In this document: positions 1-8,467 of the stretch, in pieces
Layout: every line of letters starts with the position of its first letter
Position numbering within the stretch: position 1 is the first letter of the stretch
Assembly: GCF_016598475.1 (NCBI RefSeq)
Contig: NZ_JAEMUX010000019.1
Location: 57,932 to 121,931, forward strand
Length of the DNA: 64,000 nucleotides
Source: Streptomyces adelaidensis
GTDB taxonomy: Bacteria; Actinomycetota; Actinomycetes; Streptomycetales; Streptomycetaceae
Reading direction: 5' to 3'
Made by a program: the position numbers and the translations under genes
The notes under the pieces: generated by a model
Seen by the model: the letters and a program-made list of their open reading frames with translations, nothing else
Databases searched by the model: none
What the model was told of the DNA's origin: nothing

Positions 1-2
1 CC

Positions 3-794
3 TCCGTGATCCTCGGCAACGCCAAGCTGCCGCACTGGCCGGCCACCCGCGGTTTCGCCGAGGGCGTCGGCTGGATCGCCCAGATCGGCATGTTCGTCCT
101 GCTCGGACTGCTGGTCACCCCGCACGATCTGGCCGACGACATCTGGCCCGCGCTCGTCATCGGCCTGGTGCTGACCATGGTGGCGCGACCGCTGAGCGTC
201 ATCGTCGCACTGACGCCGTTCCGGGTGCCGTGGCGCGAGCAGACACTGCTGTCGTGGGCCGGACTGCGCGGCGCGGTGCCCATCATCCTGGCGACGATCC
301 CCATGGTGAGCGGGATCGAGGGCAGCCGCCGGATCTTCAACATCGTCTTCGTGCTGGTCGTGGTCTACACCCTCGTCCAGGGACCCACCCTGCCCTGGCT
401 GGCCCGCAAGCTGCGCCTCGGCGGCTCCGGCGACGAGGCCGCCGACCTGGGCATCGAATCGGCGCCCCTGGAGCGGCTGCGCGGCCATCTGCTGTCCGTC
501 GCCATCCCCGAGAAGTCCCGCATGCACGGCGTCGAGGTCAACGAGCTGCGGCTCCCCGCGGGCGCCGCCGTCACCCTCGTCGTCCGCGACGGCACGTCCT
601 TCGTACCGCTCCCGACGACCGTCCTGCGCCGCGGCGACGAACTCCTCGTGGTCGCCACGGACCCCGTCCGCGACCAGGCGGAACGCCGCCTCAGGGCTGT
701 CGGCCAGGGCGGCAAGCTGGCCGACTGGCTGGGCACGGGGAACGGGAACGGCCGGGCCCGGCGAGTGGGCGGGCACCATGGGGGCGACCGGTGA
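3..794 (+). CDS. Cation/proton antiporter, C-terminal part (5' end outside window)
   Basis: The reading frame is open at the left edge, so only the last 264 or so codons are present. The first 130 residues are hydrophobic helices of a CPA1/NhaP-type exchanger, including the helix motif WAGLRGAVPI typical of these antiporters. After about residue 150 a soluble domain (ESAPLERLRGHLLSV to the LLVVATDP stretch) looks like a TrkA-C/RCK-C ligand-binding domain. The combination matches NhaP2/CvrA-type potassium/proton antiporters, which act in the cytoplasmic membrane. The true start is upstream of the window. Confidence 0.85.
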   Translation, partial: SVILGNAKLPHWPATRGFAEGVGWIAQIGMFVLLGLLVTPHDLADDIWPALVIGLVLTMVARPLSVIVALTPFRVPWREQTLLSWAGLRGAVPIILATIPMVSGIEGSRRIFNIVFVLVVVYTLVQGPTLPWLARKLRLGGSGDEAADLGIESAPLERLRGHLLSVAIPEKSRMHGVEVNELRLPAGAAVTLVVRDGTSFVPLPTTVLRRGDELLVVATDPVRDQAERRLRAVGQGGKLADWLGTGNGNGRARRVGGHHGGDR

Positions 795-1087
795 GGCCGG
801 CCTGCGAGTTAAGGGCAGGTTTCGTACCGTTCACACCCTCTGGAATCGCAGGCGTGGCCGTCCATGGTGCTCATTTTCACAGGTGACCCGCCCATTGCCC
901 CTGTACGATGAAGGCGCACTTGATCGGACCAACTCTGTCTGACGCAGAGCTGGCGCGACCGTATGGCGGCCGTCCCGCCCCTCTCACCGGGCCCCGGCAT
1001 CTACCGCAGTAGCGCAAGAGGACAGCTCTCGGCGCCCGATCCCCGTGAACCGGGGGCCGCGCTACCAGGCGGCGGAAAGGCACGGCC

Positions 1088-2368
1088 GTGGCATCCACGG
1101 TCACCTCGAACACCTCGAAGACGTCCCGCCCGGGCTACGGGCAGCTGCTGCGCACCCGTGGCGCATGGACGTTCCTCCTCCCCGGCTTCGCGGCCCGCCA
1201 GCCGTTCGCGATGCTGACCATCTCCCTCGTGCTGCTGGTGCGGCACACCACCGGCTCGTACGGCGCGGCGGGCGCTGTCGCCGCCGTCACCGGTGTCTCC
1301 ATGGCGCTGTTCGCCCCGTACAGCGGCCGTCTGGCCGACCGCCACGGCCAGCGCGCCGTACTCCTCCCCGGTGTCCTCGTCCATGTCGTGGCGGGCCTGT
1401 CCCTGACGGCGCTGGCCCTCGCGGACGCCCCCTTGTGGGCGCTCTTCGTCGCCGCCGTGCCGACGGGTGCCTCGGTGCCGCAGATCGGCCCCATGGTGCG
1501 GGCCCGCTGGGGCGTCAAGCTCCAGGACTCGCCCCTGACGACCACCGCGGCGGCCTTCGAGTCCGTCACCGACGAGCTGACCTTCGTGCTCGGCCCGCTG
1601 GTGGCGACCGCGCTGTGCACCGCCGTGCACCCGGCCGCCGGCCTGCTCACGGAGGCCGGCCTCACACTGATCGGCGGCCTGCTGTTCGCCGCCCAGCGCG
1701 GCACCCAGCCCAAGGCCCTTTCCCCGGCGCACGCGCGCGTGGAGCACGGCTCCGCCCTGTCCGTCCCCGGAGTGCGCGTCCTGATCGCCACCTTCCTGGG
1801 CATCGGCGCCGTCTTCGGCGGCATGCAGGTCTCGCTCGCCGCCTTCTCCGAGTCGATCGGCGAACCCGGCCTGAACGGCGTCCTGTACGGCGTCTTCGCC
1901 GCCGGCAACATGCTCTCCGGCGTCGTCTGCGGCGCGATCGCGTGGAAGGTCGCTCCCCAGCGGCGCCTGGTCGTCGGCTACACGGCCCTGGCGCTCGTGG
2001 CCTCCGTCCTGTGGACCGCCGACTCCGTACTCGTCCTCGCCGCGCTCGGCCTCCTGGTCGGCATGTGCGTCGCCCCGACCCTCATCACCGGCTACACCCT
2101 CGTCGACGACCTCGTCCCGGCGGGCGCCCGCACCGAGGCCTTCACCTGGCTCACCGGCGCCGTCGCCCTCGGCCAGGCGGCCGCCGTCACGGCCGCCGGA
2201 CAGCTGGAGGACCGCCTCTGGAGCGGCGCGGGTTTCCTGGTGCCGATGGCCGGTACGGCACTGGCCCTGGCGACCCTGCTGGCGCTGCGCACACGGCTGG
2301 CGAGCAGGCCCCGGAGCCGTACCGTCGTGCGTGTCGTCGGTCACCGAGTGCCGGTGCCAGTGGACTGA
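1088..2368 (+). CDS. MFS transporter, 12-TM drug-efflux type
   Basis: A 426-residue protein with alternating hydrophobic helices throughout and the MFS loop 2-3 motif GRLADRHGQR. It starts at GTG 1088 with an AAAGG ribosome binding site seven bases upstream. Size fits a 12-helix exporter of the major facilitator superfamily in the cytoplasmic membrane. The substrate cannot be read from the sequence. It stands alone, about 290 bases after the antiporter gene and 70 bases before the FmdB-family gene. Confidence 0.85.
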   Translation: MASTVTSNTSKTSRPGYGQLLRTRGAWTFLLPGFAARQPFAMLTISLVLLVRHTTGSYGAAGAVAAVTGVSMALFAPYSGRLADRHGQRAVLLPGVLVHVVAGLSLTALALADAPLWALFVAAVPTGASVPQIGPMVRARWGVKLQDSPLTTTAAAFESVTDELTFVLGPLVATALCTAVHPAAGLLTEAGLTLIGGLLFAAQRGTQPKALSPAHARVEHGSALSVPGVRVLIATFLGIGAVFGGMQVSLAAFSESIGEPGLNGVLYGVFAAGNMLSGVVCGAIAWKVAPQRRLVVGYTALALVASVLWTADSVLVLAALGLLVGMCVAPTLITGYTLVDDLVPAGARTEAFTWLTGAVALGQAAAVTAAGQLEDRLWSGAGFLVPMAGTALALATLLALRTRLASRPRSRTVVRVVGHRVPVPVD

Positions 2369-2437
2369 TCCCCTGGGAATAGGTCACTATGGACTGTCGT
2401 TAGCACTCATCGAGTGAGAGTGCCAGGAGGAAGACCA

Positions 2438-2788
2438 GTGCCGACGTATCAGTACCAGTGCACCGAATGCGGTGAGGGCCTCGAAGCGGTGCAGAAGTTC
2501 ACCGATGACGCCCTGACCGTGTGCCCCAGCTGCGATGGCCGCCTCAAGAAGGTGTTCTCGGCCGTCGGCATCGTCTTCAAGGGTTCCGGTTTCTACCGGA
2601 ACGACAGCCGTGGCTCGTCGTCGAGCAGCAGCCCGGCGACGGCGTCGTCGAAGTCGTCGTCCTCCTCGGACACGAATTCGTCGTCCTCGTCGTCTTCTTC
2701 GACCTCGTCCTCGTCGTCTTCGTCGTCCTCCGACTCGAAGTCGTCGTCCTCGGGCTCTTCCTCCACGAGCAGCAGCTCGGCCGCGTAG
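2438..2788 (+). CDS. FmdB family zinc-ribbon protein with polyserine tail
   Basis: GTG at 2438 is preceded by a perfect AGGAGG (2425-2430); an in-frame start at 2414 lacks one. The protein begins VPTYQYQCTECG and has a second CPSC pair about 23 residues on, so four cysteines form a putative zinc ribbon as in FmdB/regulatory zinc-ribbon proteins. From about residue 60 it is almost entirely serine with a few Lys, Asp and Thr (coded by TCG/TCC repeats), a low-complexity tail common in Streptomyces homologues. The family's role is not firmly known; FmdB was linked to amidase/formamidase expression. Confidence 0.85.
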   Translation: MPTYQYQCTECGEGLEAVQKFTDDALTVCPSCDGRLKKVFSAVGIVFKGSGFYRNDSRGSSSSSSPATASSKSSSSSDTNSSSSSSSSTSSSSSSSSSDSKSSSSGSSSTSSSSAA

Positions 2789-2836
2789 CGCTTTTTTCGG
2801 GGGCCTCCGGGATCTCCGGGACTTCATGGGCTTCCG

Positions 2837-2872
2837 AGACCCCGCGGTCGTCGTACGACGACCGCGGGGTCT
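2837..2872. terminator. 36-bp perfect palindrome between fmdB-type gene and mtnP
   Basis: A perfectly self-complementary 36-base sequence, core CCCGCGGTCGTCGTACG and its reverse complement, lies 48 bases after the zinc-ribbon gene's stop. A T-run (CTTTTTTC) sits just after the stop codon instead of after the hairpin. It most likely forms a cruciform/hairpin terminator. Confidence 0.6.
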
Positions 2873-2893
2873 TCGGCGTCTCCGGGCCCCGGT

Positions 2894-2899
2894 TAGGGT
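2894..2899 (+). promoter_or_regulatory. -10 element of a likely leaderless mtnP transcript
   Basis: TAGGGT lies exactly six bases before ATG 2906 and there is no ribosome binding site. This spacing puts the transcription start on or next to the A of the ATG, so the mRNA is probably leaderless. Confidence 0.5.
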
Positions 2900-2905
2900 G
2901 CGGGC

Positions 2906-3796
2906 ATGGCGAACACGGAGCACGCGGGGCATGTGGAGAAGGCGGCGGGCGGGGCCGACGGGGCGGGCCTGGCGGAGATCGGTGTCATCGGGGGCTCGGG
3001 GTTCTACTCCTTCCTCGACGACGTGACCGAGATACAGGTCGACACCCCTTACGGGCCGCCCAGCGACTCCCTCTTCCTCGGTGAGATCGCCGGACGCCGC
3101 GTCGCGTTCCTCCCCCGCCACGGCCGGGGCCACCATCTGCCGCCGCACCGCATCAACTACCGCGCCAACCTGTGGGCCCTGCGCTCCGTCGGGGCGCGCC
3201 AGGTGCTCGGCCCGTGCGCGGTGGGCGGCCTGCGGCCGGAGTACGGACCGGGCACGCTGCTCGTCCCGGACCAGTTGGTGGACCGCACCAAGTCCCGCGC
3301 CCAGACCTACTTCGACGGCCTCCCGCTGCCCGGCGGCGCCACCCCCAACGTCGTCCATGTCTCGCTCGCCGACCCCTACTGCCCCGTCGGCCGCAAGTCC
3401 GCCCTCGAAGCGGCTCGCGGACGCGACTGGGAACCGGTGGACGGCGGCACCCTCGTCGTGGTCGAGGGACCTCGTTTCTCCAGCCGCGCCGAGTCCCTCT
3501 GGCATCAGGCCCAGGGCTGGGCCGTCGTCGGCATGACCGGCCACCCCGAGGCGATCCTCGCCCGTGAAATCGAACTCTGCTACACCTCCCTGACCCTCGT
3601 CACCGACCTCGACGCCGGCGCCGAGACCGGCGAGGGCGTCTCCCACGAGGAGGTCCTCCAGGTCTTCGCCGCCAACATCGACCGCCTCCGGGGTGTCCTG
3701 TTCGACACTGTGGCCGCGCTGCCGCCGAGCGGGACGCGGCACTGCCTGTGCACGAAGGCGCTGGGCGGGATGGACCCGGGGTTCGTGCTGCCGTGA
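2906..3796 (+). CDS. mtnP: S-methyl-5'-thioadenosine phosphorylase
   Basis: The 296-residue protein has the nucleoside phosphorylase family-2 signatures: GVIGGSGFY for phosphate near residue 28, PRHGRGH near 70, the central GPCAVGGLRPE, and GMTGHPEA followed by VTDLDAG for base recognition. It phosphorolyses methylthioadenosine from polyamine or autoinducer synthesis to adenine and methylthioribose-1-phosphate in the cytoplasm. The usual Asn of GMTNxPE is Gly here, so specificity for methylthioinosine instead is possible. The N-terminal 20 residues are a nonconserved extension. Confidence 0.88.
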   Translation: MANTEHAGHVEKAAGGADGAGLAEIGVIGGSGFYSFLDDVTEIQVDTPYGPPSDSLFLGEIAGRRVAFLPRHGRGHHLPPHRINYRANLWALRSVGARQVLGPCAVGGLRPEYGPGTLLVPDQLVDRTKSRAQTYFDGLPLPGGATPNVVHVSLADPYCPVGRKSALEAARGRDWEPVDGGTLVVVEGPRFSSRAESLWHQAQGWAVVGMTGHPEAILAREIELCYTSLTLVTDLDAGAETGEGVSHEEVLQVFAANIDRLRGVLFDTVAALPPSGTRHCLCTKALGGMDPGFVLP

Positions 3797-3829
3797 GGGG
3801 AGAGGTGTCGGGTGGGGCGGGGGATTGAA

Positions 3830-4040
3830 AGCGAGGCCGTAAGGCCGATGGGCTCCGCGTCACAGCGCGGCACGGCCGCTTCCGGCCCGTCCGGCGTCTG
3901 AGGACGAGCCCGAAGGGCGACTCAGCGCCCACCCACCCGCGCGCTTCCCGCCTACCCTCACGGGATCGAGACGGGGTCGAGACGGGGTCGAAGGGGCGGC
4001 GCCCCTGGGGATGGGGCGGGCAGGGGCGGCGGGGGCGGAA
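3830..4040. repeat. Two Streptomyces dispersed repeat families
   Basis: The 365 bases between mtnP and the next gene hold no convincing gene. 3880-3925 matches the word GGCCCGTCCGGCGTCTGAGG, which I recognise as a very abundant Streptomyces intergenic repeat. 3985-4040 (GGGTCGAAGGGGCGGCGCCC onward) is a second family and recurs within this window at 26807-26853. A single perfect DnaA-box word TTATCCACA lies at 4062-4070. Confidence 0.6.
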
Positions 4041-4161
4041 CTCCCCGTTCGGGTGGCGGAGTTATCCACAACCGGTGGGTCGTCCACCGCCCTCAACACG
4101 ATCCGCCGCGAAGCCTCATCGTGGGACCGCAAGCCGATCTCACAGAGCAGGTGGTGGCCCC

Positions 4162-4806
4162 ATGTCCCGTCCCTCGCCCTCGTCCTCGTCCGTACCCGCG
4201 ATCTCGTCCGTACCCGCGTCCTCATCGGCGTCCGCGTTCTCATCCGCGTCCGCGTTCTCATCCGCGTCCGCGCCTCCACGCCGAACCCCCTCCTGGGCCG
4301 CCGGCCCACCCGGCCCCGACGCCCCGCCCACCTGCGAGGTCCCCCACTTCGCGCCGCTGCGCGTACGCGGCGGGGCACACCGCCTGCGCCGTCTCGCCCG
4401 CTGCCGGAGGCGAGCGATGGCCGCCGGGCTGGCGGTGACCGCTGCCGCCCTGCTGGCGACGGGAGCGGGCCCGCAGGACGCCGAACGGGTCAGGGGCCAC
4501 CCCGTCGCCGACCCCGTCCCCGAGCGACCCACCTCCGAGACGGTGACCGCACCGGTCCGGATCGCCGACGGCGCGACGGTACGGCTGCTGCGCCCCGGCG
4601 ACCGTGTCGACGTGATCGCGGCCGAGGAGTCCGCGACGGGCGCCGGCACCGCACGGGTCGTCGCACGGGGCGCCCGTGTGTCGAAGGTGCCGACCGTGAG
4701 CGCCACCGAGAGCGGCGCACTGATCGTCCTGACCGTGCCTCGCCGCACGGCGACCCGGCTGGCAGGCGCGGGCGCCACGTCCCGCTTGGCGGTGACACTG
4801 TGGTGA
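4162..4806 (+). CDS. SAF/RcpC (CpaB-like) domain protein, membrane-anchored
   Basis: Start ATG 4162 has AGGTGG seven bases upstream. The N-terminal 35 residues are Ser/Ala-rich, encoded by 18-base tandem repeats (GTCCGCGTTCTCATCC around 4216-4270). A hydrophobic segment (AAGLAVTAAALLATGAG) follows near residue 90, then an RcpC/SAF-like beta domain (VRIADGATVRLLRPGDRVDVIAA). This resembles the Streptomyces proteins annotated as RcpC/CpaB-family pilus assembly proteins, but no other Flp-pilus genes are nearby, so the pilus role is inference only. Confidence 0.65.
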   Translation: MSRPSPSSSSVPAISSVPASSSASAFSSASAFSSASAPPRRTPSWAAGPPGPDAPPTCEVPHFAPLRVRGGAHRLRRLARCRRRAMAAGLAVTAAALLATGAGPQDAERVRGHPVADPVPERPTSETVTAPVRIADGATVRLLRPGDRVDVIAAEESATGAGTARVVARGARVSKVPTVSATESGALIVLTVPRRTATRLAGAGATSRLAVTLW

Positions 4807-4947
4807 CCTCGGCCCTCGGCACCGGCACTCGAACCGAGCCCGGCCCGTCAAGTCCCTCAACGGAGGGGCCCAATTGGACACCCGGGCCAGGCCCTGACGT
4901 AGGTTGCGGAGTCGTTTGTTCCACAACCAGCGCAGAGAGGCCTCGTG

Positions 4948-5418
4948 GTGAGCGAGAAGAAGAAGCCGAGCGTCTGGGAGGGCTTCAAGGCCTTCCTGAT
5001 GCGGGGGAACGTCGTCGACCTGGCCGTCGCCGTGGTCATCGGCGCGGCCTTCACCAACATCGTCAACTCGGTGGTGCAAGGAATCATCAACCCGCTGGTC
5101 GGGGCCATCGGCACCAAGGATCTCGACAGCTACGCCTATTGCCTCAAAGATCCGTGCACGGGCAGCGGTGTCGACTCGACCGGCATCCAGATCCGGTGGG
5201 GCTCGGTGTTGGGCGCCACCCTCAGCTTCGTCATCACCGCGGCCGTCGTCTACTTCCTGATGGTCCTCCCCATGGCCAAGTACCTGGCCCGCCAGGAGGC
5301 CCGCCGGAAGGCGAAGGAAGGCACCCACGAGGTCATCGAGGTGAGCGAGCTGGAGGTGCTCAAGGAGATCCGCGACGCCCTGGTGGCCCAGCGCGGCTCG
5401 GGTCACGACCGCGACTAG
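4948..5418 (+). CDS. mscL: Large-conductance mechanosensitive channel MscL
   Basis: A 156-residue protein with the MscL signature FKAFLMRGNVVDLAVAVVIG in the first helix, a periplasmic loop with a Cys pair (CLKDPC), a second helix (TLSFVITAAVVYFLMV) and a charged cytoplasmic C-terminal helix. Two adjacent GTG codons (4945, 4948) could start it. GAGAGG at 4935-4940 is best spaced for 4948. It forms the homopentameric safety valve opened by membrane tension on hypo-osmotic shock. Confidence 0.95.
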   Translation: MSEKKKPSVWEGFKAFLMRGNVVDLAVAVVIGAAFTNIVNSVVQGIINPLVGAIGTKDLDSYAYCLKDPCTGSGVDSTGIQIRWGSVLGATLSFVITAAVVYFLMVLPMAKYLARQEARRKAKEGTHEVIEVSELEVLKEIRDALVAQRGSGHDRD

Positions 5419-5464
5419 CGGCGCCGACGGCAGTCAAGGCGCTCAAGGCGTTCGGCCGGCGATG

Positions 5465-5647
5465 TCAGAGGTGGTGGGGCGGCTTCTCGTCGAGGAAGCG
5501 CTTCAGGTCGGCCGCGCTGTCGGCGCCGTCGCCGGACCGCTCGCCCCACCCCTGGTCCGTGTCGTCGGACGACGGCCGGCTCAGCGGGTCGTCGAAGACC
5601 AGCGCGGCCTTGGGGTCACGCGGTTCGGGGGCGGGAGCGGTACTCAT
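5465..5647 (-). CDS. Small conserved acidic protein
   Basis: A 60-residue soluble protein, convergent with mscL and divergent from the P1 peptidase gene. The ATG complement is at 5647-5645 with a GGGGG stretch just upstream. It begins MSTAPAPEPRDPKAALVFDD and ends in a charged segment (LKRFLDEKPPHHL). I recognise it as a typical conserved Streptomyces hypothetical without a known role. The same frame extends far upstream as an open frame antisense to the peptidase, which I treat as spurious. Confidence 0.6.
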   Translation of the reverse strand: MSTAPAPEPRDPKAALVFDDPLSRPSSDDTDQGWGERSGDGADSAADLKRFLDEKPPHHL

Positions 5648-5774
5648 GCCCCCAGAGTACGACCCCGGCCGGGAACAGCTCCCGTCCCATCCGCGCCCTC
5701 CCCCCGCCCGGCCCGCGCGCACTTGTGAACACCTGAGCGAGAATTCCGCCGGGATTTCTGGTCTGCTGGGCGCC

Positions 5775-6899
5775 ATGACGTCCAGTTCCAAGCCCTCGAC
5801 TCCCCCGGGGACACCCAGGACTCCTATGACTCCCGAGACGCCCAAGACCCCCCGGACACCCGAACCGGTCGGCGCTCCGAACGACGCCCTCACCGATGTC
5901 CTCGGCCTGCGCGTGGGCCACGCCACGCGAAGCGGTGACGGGTGGCTCACCGGTACCACGGTCGTGCTGGCTCCGGAGGGCGGTGCGGTCGCGGCCGTGG
6001 ATGTGCGCGGGGGTGGGCCCGGCACCAAGGAGACGGACGCGCTCGACCCGCGGAACCTGGTGCAGAGGGTCGAGGCGGTGGTGCTGACCGGCGGCAGCGC
6101 GTACGGGCTGGACTCCGCGTCGGGCGTGATGGCCTGGCTGGAGGAGCACGGGCGCGGTGTGCGGGTCGGCCTCGACCCCGCGCATGTCGTGCCGGTCGTC
6201 CCGGCCGCCTGTGTCTTCGACCTGGGCCGGGGCGGCGACTTCCGGGCGAGACCGGACGCGGCCATGGGCCGGGCCGCCGTCGAGGCCGCCGCGGCGAGCG
6301 GGCCCGGTGCCCCGGTGGCGGAGGGGTGCGTGGGTGCCGGGACGGGAGCGACGGCCGGGCTGCTCAAGGGCGGCATCGGCACCGCGAGCACCGTGCTGGA
6401 CTCGGGGATCACGGTGGCCGCGCTGGTGGTGGCCAACGCGGCGGGCTCGGTGATGGATCCGGGGACGGGGGTGTTGTACGGGGAGTTGTTCCAGGGGCGT
6501 ACGGCGTTTCCGGCGCCGGAGGTCCATGAGGTCGCGTGCCGGCGGCTCGCCGAGGCCGCCGTGAAGAGTCCTCCGCCCCCGATGAACACCACGCTCGCCG
6601 TGGTCGCCACCGACGCCGAGTTGACCCGCGCCCAGGCCCAGAAGCTGGCCGGCACGGCGCACGACGGCATCGCCCGCGCCGTACGCCCCGTTCATCTGCT
6701 CAACGACGGGGACACGGTGTTCACCCTGGCCACGGGCGCCCGGCCGTTGCCGCCCCAGGCGGGTCCGCTCGCGCTGAACGAACTCCTGGAGGCGGGCGCC
6801 GACTTGGTGACGCGGGCGATCGTACGGGCGGTGCGGGCGGCCGAGTCGGTGGACGGGCCGGGTGGACTCTGGCCGTCCTATGGGGAGTTGTACGGATAG
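5775..6899 (+). CDS. P1 family (DmpA/NylC-type) self-processing peptidase
   Basis: This 374-residue protein belongs to the P1/N4 hydrolase group. ATG 5775 is chosen because the conserved region starts about residue 36 (NDALTDVLGLRVGHAT) and the upstream open frame is noncoding. The motif PPPMNTTLAVVATDA places the expected autocleavage between Asn271 and Thr272, as in NylC (Asn/Thr), releasing Thr272 as N-terminal nucleophile. Other family features are VDVRGGGPGTKETD and LTGGSAYGLD. Family members are aminopeptidases, D-esterases or nylon-oligomer hydrolases. The N-terminus is a Pro/Thr repeat (PxTPxTP). The substrate is unknown. Confidence 0.85.
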   Translation: MTSSSKPSTPPGTPRTPMTPETPKTPRTPEPVGAPNDALTDVLGLRVGHATRSGDGWLTGTTVVLAPEGGAVAAVDVRGGGPGTKETDALDPRNLVQRVEAVVLTGGSAYGLDSASGVMAWLEEHGRGVRVGLDPAHVVPVVPAACVFDLGRGGDFRARPDAAMGRAAVEAAAASGPGAPVAEGCVGAGTGATAGLLKGGIGTASTVLDSGITVAALVVANAAGSVMDPGTGVLYGELFQGRTAFPAPEVHEVACRRLAEAAVKSPPPPMNTTLAVVATDAELTRAQAQKLAGTAHDGIARAVRPVHLLNDGDTVFTLATGARPLPPQAGPLALNELLEAGADLVTRAIVRAVRAAESVDGPGGLWPSYGELYG

Positions 6900-7070
6900 C
6901 TTCGGGGTGAGTCGCGTGCCGGGGAGGCGATTGTCCCGGTTCTGTCACGTGATGCCCTCGGGCGGGGTTGGTGGGAACCCTGTGGGCCGTCGTTCGCTCT
7001 TTCTCCGCGTACCGGAGCGGAGCACGTAGATCACGCGGATCACGCGGACGCGAAGAAGCTGGAGCAGATC

Positions 7071-8288
7071 GTGACGAGGCCGAAGATTGCTGTACGGCGT
7101 GCGATGGGGGCTTGTGCCGTGCTGGTGGTCGGTGCGCTGACCCTCACCGGCTGTGGTGGTGACGCCAAGGCCGACGACAAGAGTGGTGGCAAGGGGACGT
7201 CGGCGAAGGACGCGGCGGCGCGGATCACGATCTCGGCGAAGGACGGTGCGACGGACGCGTCCATCAACGCGACGGGCGTGAAGGTCAGCGGCGGCAAGCT
7301 GACCGACGTGAAGATGACCGTGGCGGAGGGTGGCGCGGCCGTACCGGGCGAGACGGCGGAGGACGGGCTGTCCTGGAAGCCGAAGGAGCAGTTGGAGCGC
7401 GGGACGAAGTACCGGATCTCCGCGACCGCGAAGAACGCCGAGGGCAAGATGTCGGCCGCCAACTCCATCTTCACGACCGTCTCGACGGCGAACAGCTTCA
7501 TCGGGACGTACACCCCCGACAACGGCACCACGGTCGGGGTCGGGATGCCGGTGTCGTTCACCTTCGACAAGGCGATCACGGACCAGAAGGCCGTGCAGTC
7601 GCACATCACGGTGACGTCGAGCAGCGGGCAGGAGGTGGCGGGGCACTGGTTCGGGGAGCAGCGGCTCGACTTCCGGCCCGAGGAGTACTGGAAGGCCGGG
7701 TCCAAGGTCACGATGAAGATCGATCTGGACGGTGTGGAGGGCGCGAACGGCGTCTACGGCGTGCAGGACAAGACCGTCACCTTCACGGTCGGGCGCTCGC
7801 AGGTGTCCACGGTCGACGTGAACACGCAGACCATGACGGTCGTCCGGGACGGGAAGACGCTCAAGACCGTGCCGATCTCGGCGGGTGCCGCCGCGAACCC
7901 GACGTACAACGGTCAGATGGTGATCTCGGAGAAGTTCCGGCAGACGCGGATGAACGGGTCGACGGTGGGCTTCGGCGGTGAGTACGACATCGCGGACGTG
8001 CCGAACGCGATGCGGCTGACGACGTCGGGCACCTTCATCCACGGCAACTACTGGTACAGCAGGTCCAATCCGCCCTTCGGCCGGGAGGGCACCAGCCACG
8101 GCTGTGTCGGGCTCGCGGACGTCCAAGGGGCGAGCGGCGACACGACCGCCAAGTGGTTCTTCGACAACTCGCTGGTCGGTGACGTGGTGATCGTCAAGAA
8201 CTCCCCCGACGACACGGTCTCGCCGGACAACGGTCTCAACGGCTGGAACATGTCATGGGACGCGTGGACGGCGGAGAGCACCGGCTGA
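7071..8288 (+). CDS. L,D-transpeptidase lipoprotein (YkuD, Ig-like domains)
   Basis: GTG 7071 with GGAG six bases upstream opens a 405-residue lipoprotein: basic N-terminus, hydrophobic stretch, then lipobox LTGC with the lipidated Cys28. Two Ig-like domains (about 50-150 and 150-250) precede a YkuD catalytic domain with FIHGNYW and SHGCVGL (His343, catalytic Cys345). Architecture equals mycobacterial LdtMt2-type enzymes and their Streptomyces relatives, which form 3-3 peptidoglycan cross-links outside the membrane. It is transcribed alone and followed by a clear terminator. Confidence 0.92.
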   Translation: MTRPKIAVRRAMGACAVLVVGALTLTGCGGDAKADDKSGGKGTSAKDAAARITISAKDGATDASINATGVKVSGGKLTDVKMTVAEGGAAVPGETAEDGLSWKPKEQLERGTKYRISATAKNAEGKMSAANSIFTTVSTANSFIGTYTPDNGTTVGVGMPVSFTFDKAITDQKAVQSHITVTSSSGQEVAGHWFGEQRLDFRPEEYWKAGSKVTMKIDLDGVEGANGVYGVQDKTVTFTVGRSQVSTVDVNTQTMTVVRDGKTLKTVPISAGAAANPTYNGQMVISEKFRQTRMNGSTVGFGGEYDIADVPNAMRLTTSGTFIHGNYWYSRSNPPFGREGTSHGCVGLADVQGASGDTTAKWFFDNSLVGDVVIVKNSPDDTVSPDNGLNGWNMSWDAWTAESTG

Positions 8289-8334
8289 TCCCCCTCCGAC
8301 CCCATCTGACCACGTAGTTCTGGGAGTTCGTCGG

Positions 8335-8370
8335 GCCGCGCGGGAACCAACCGCGCGGCTCCGGCGTTTT
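8335..8370 (+). terminator. Rho-independent terminator after the L,D-transpeptidase gene
   Basis: GCCGCGCGG, loop GAACCAA, CCGCGCGGC, followed ten bases later by TTTT. It lies 47 bases after the stop codon. Confidence 0.7.
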
Positions 8371-8467
8371 ATTGGGCGTACGTTTTCTCGGTTCCTGGAC
8401 ATGATGTCCGACCGAGGGGCTACGGTATGCACCCACAAGGTGACATGCAGCAACGCCGGGAGAAACC

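Noticed and set aside
4062..4070. Perfect DnaA-box word TTATCCACA
   Set aside because: It is single, without clustered boxes or replication genes; insufficient for an origin.
4011..5774. Very long plus-strand open frame running into the P1 peptidase
   Set aside because: It overlaps the SAF-domain gene, mscL and a minus-strand gene in other frames and is arginine/proline-rich; the peptidase starts at 5775.
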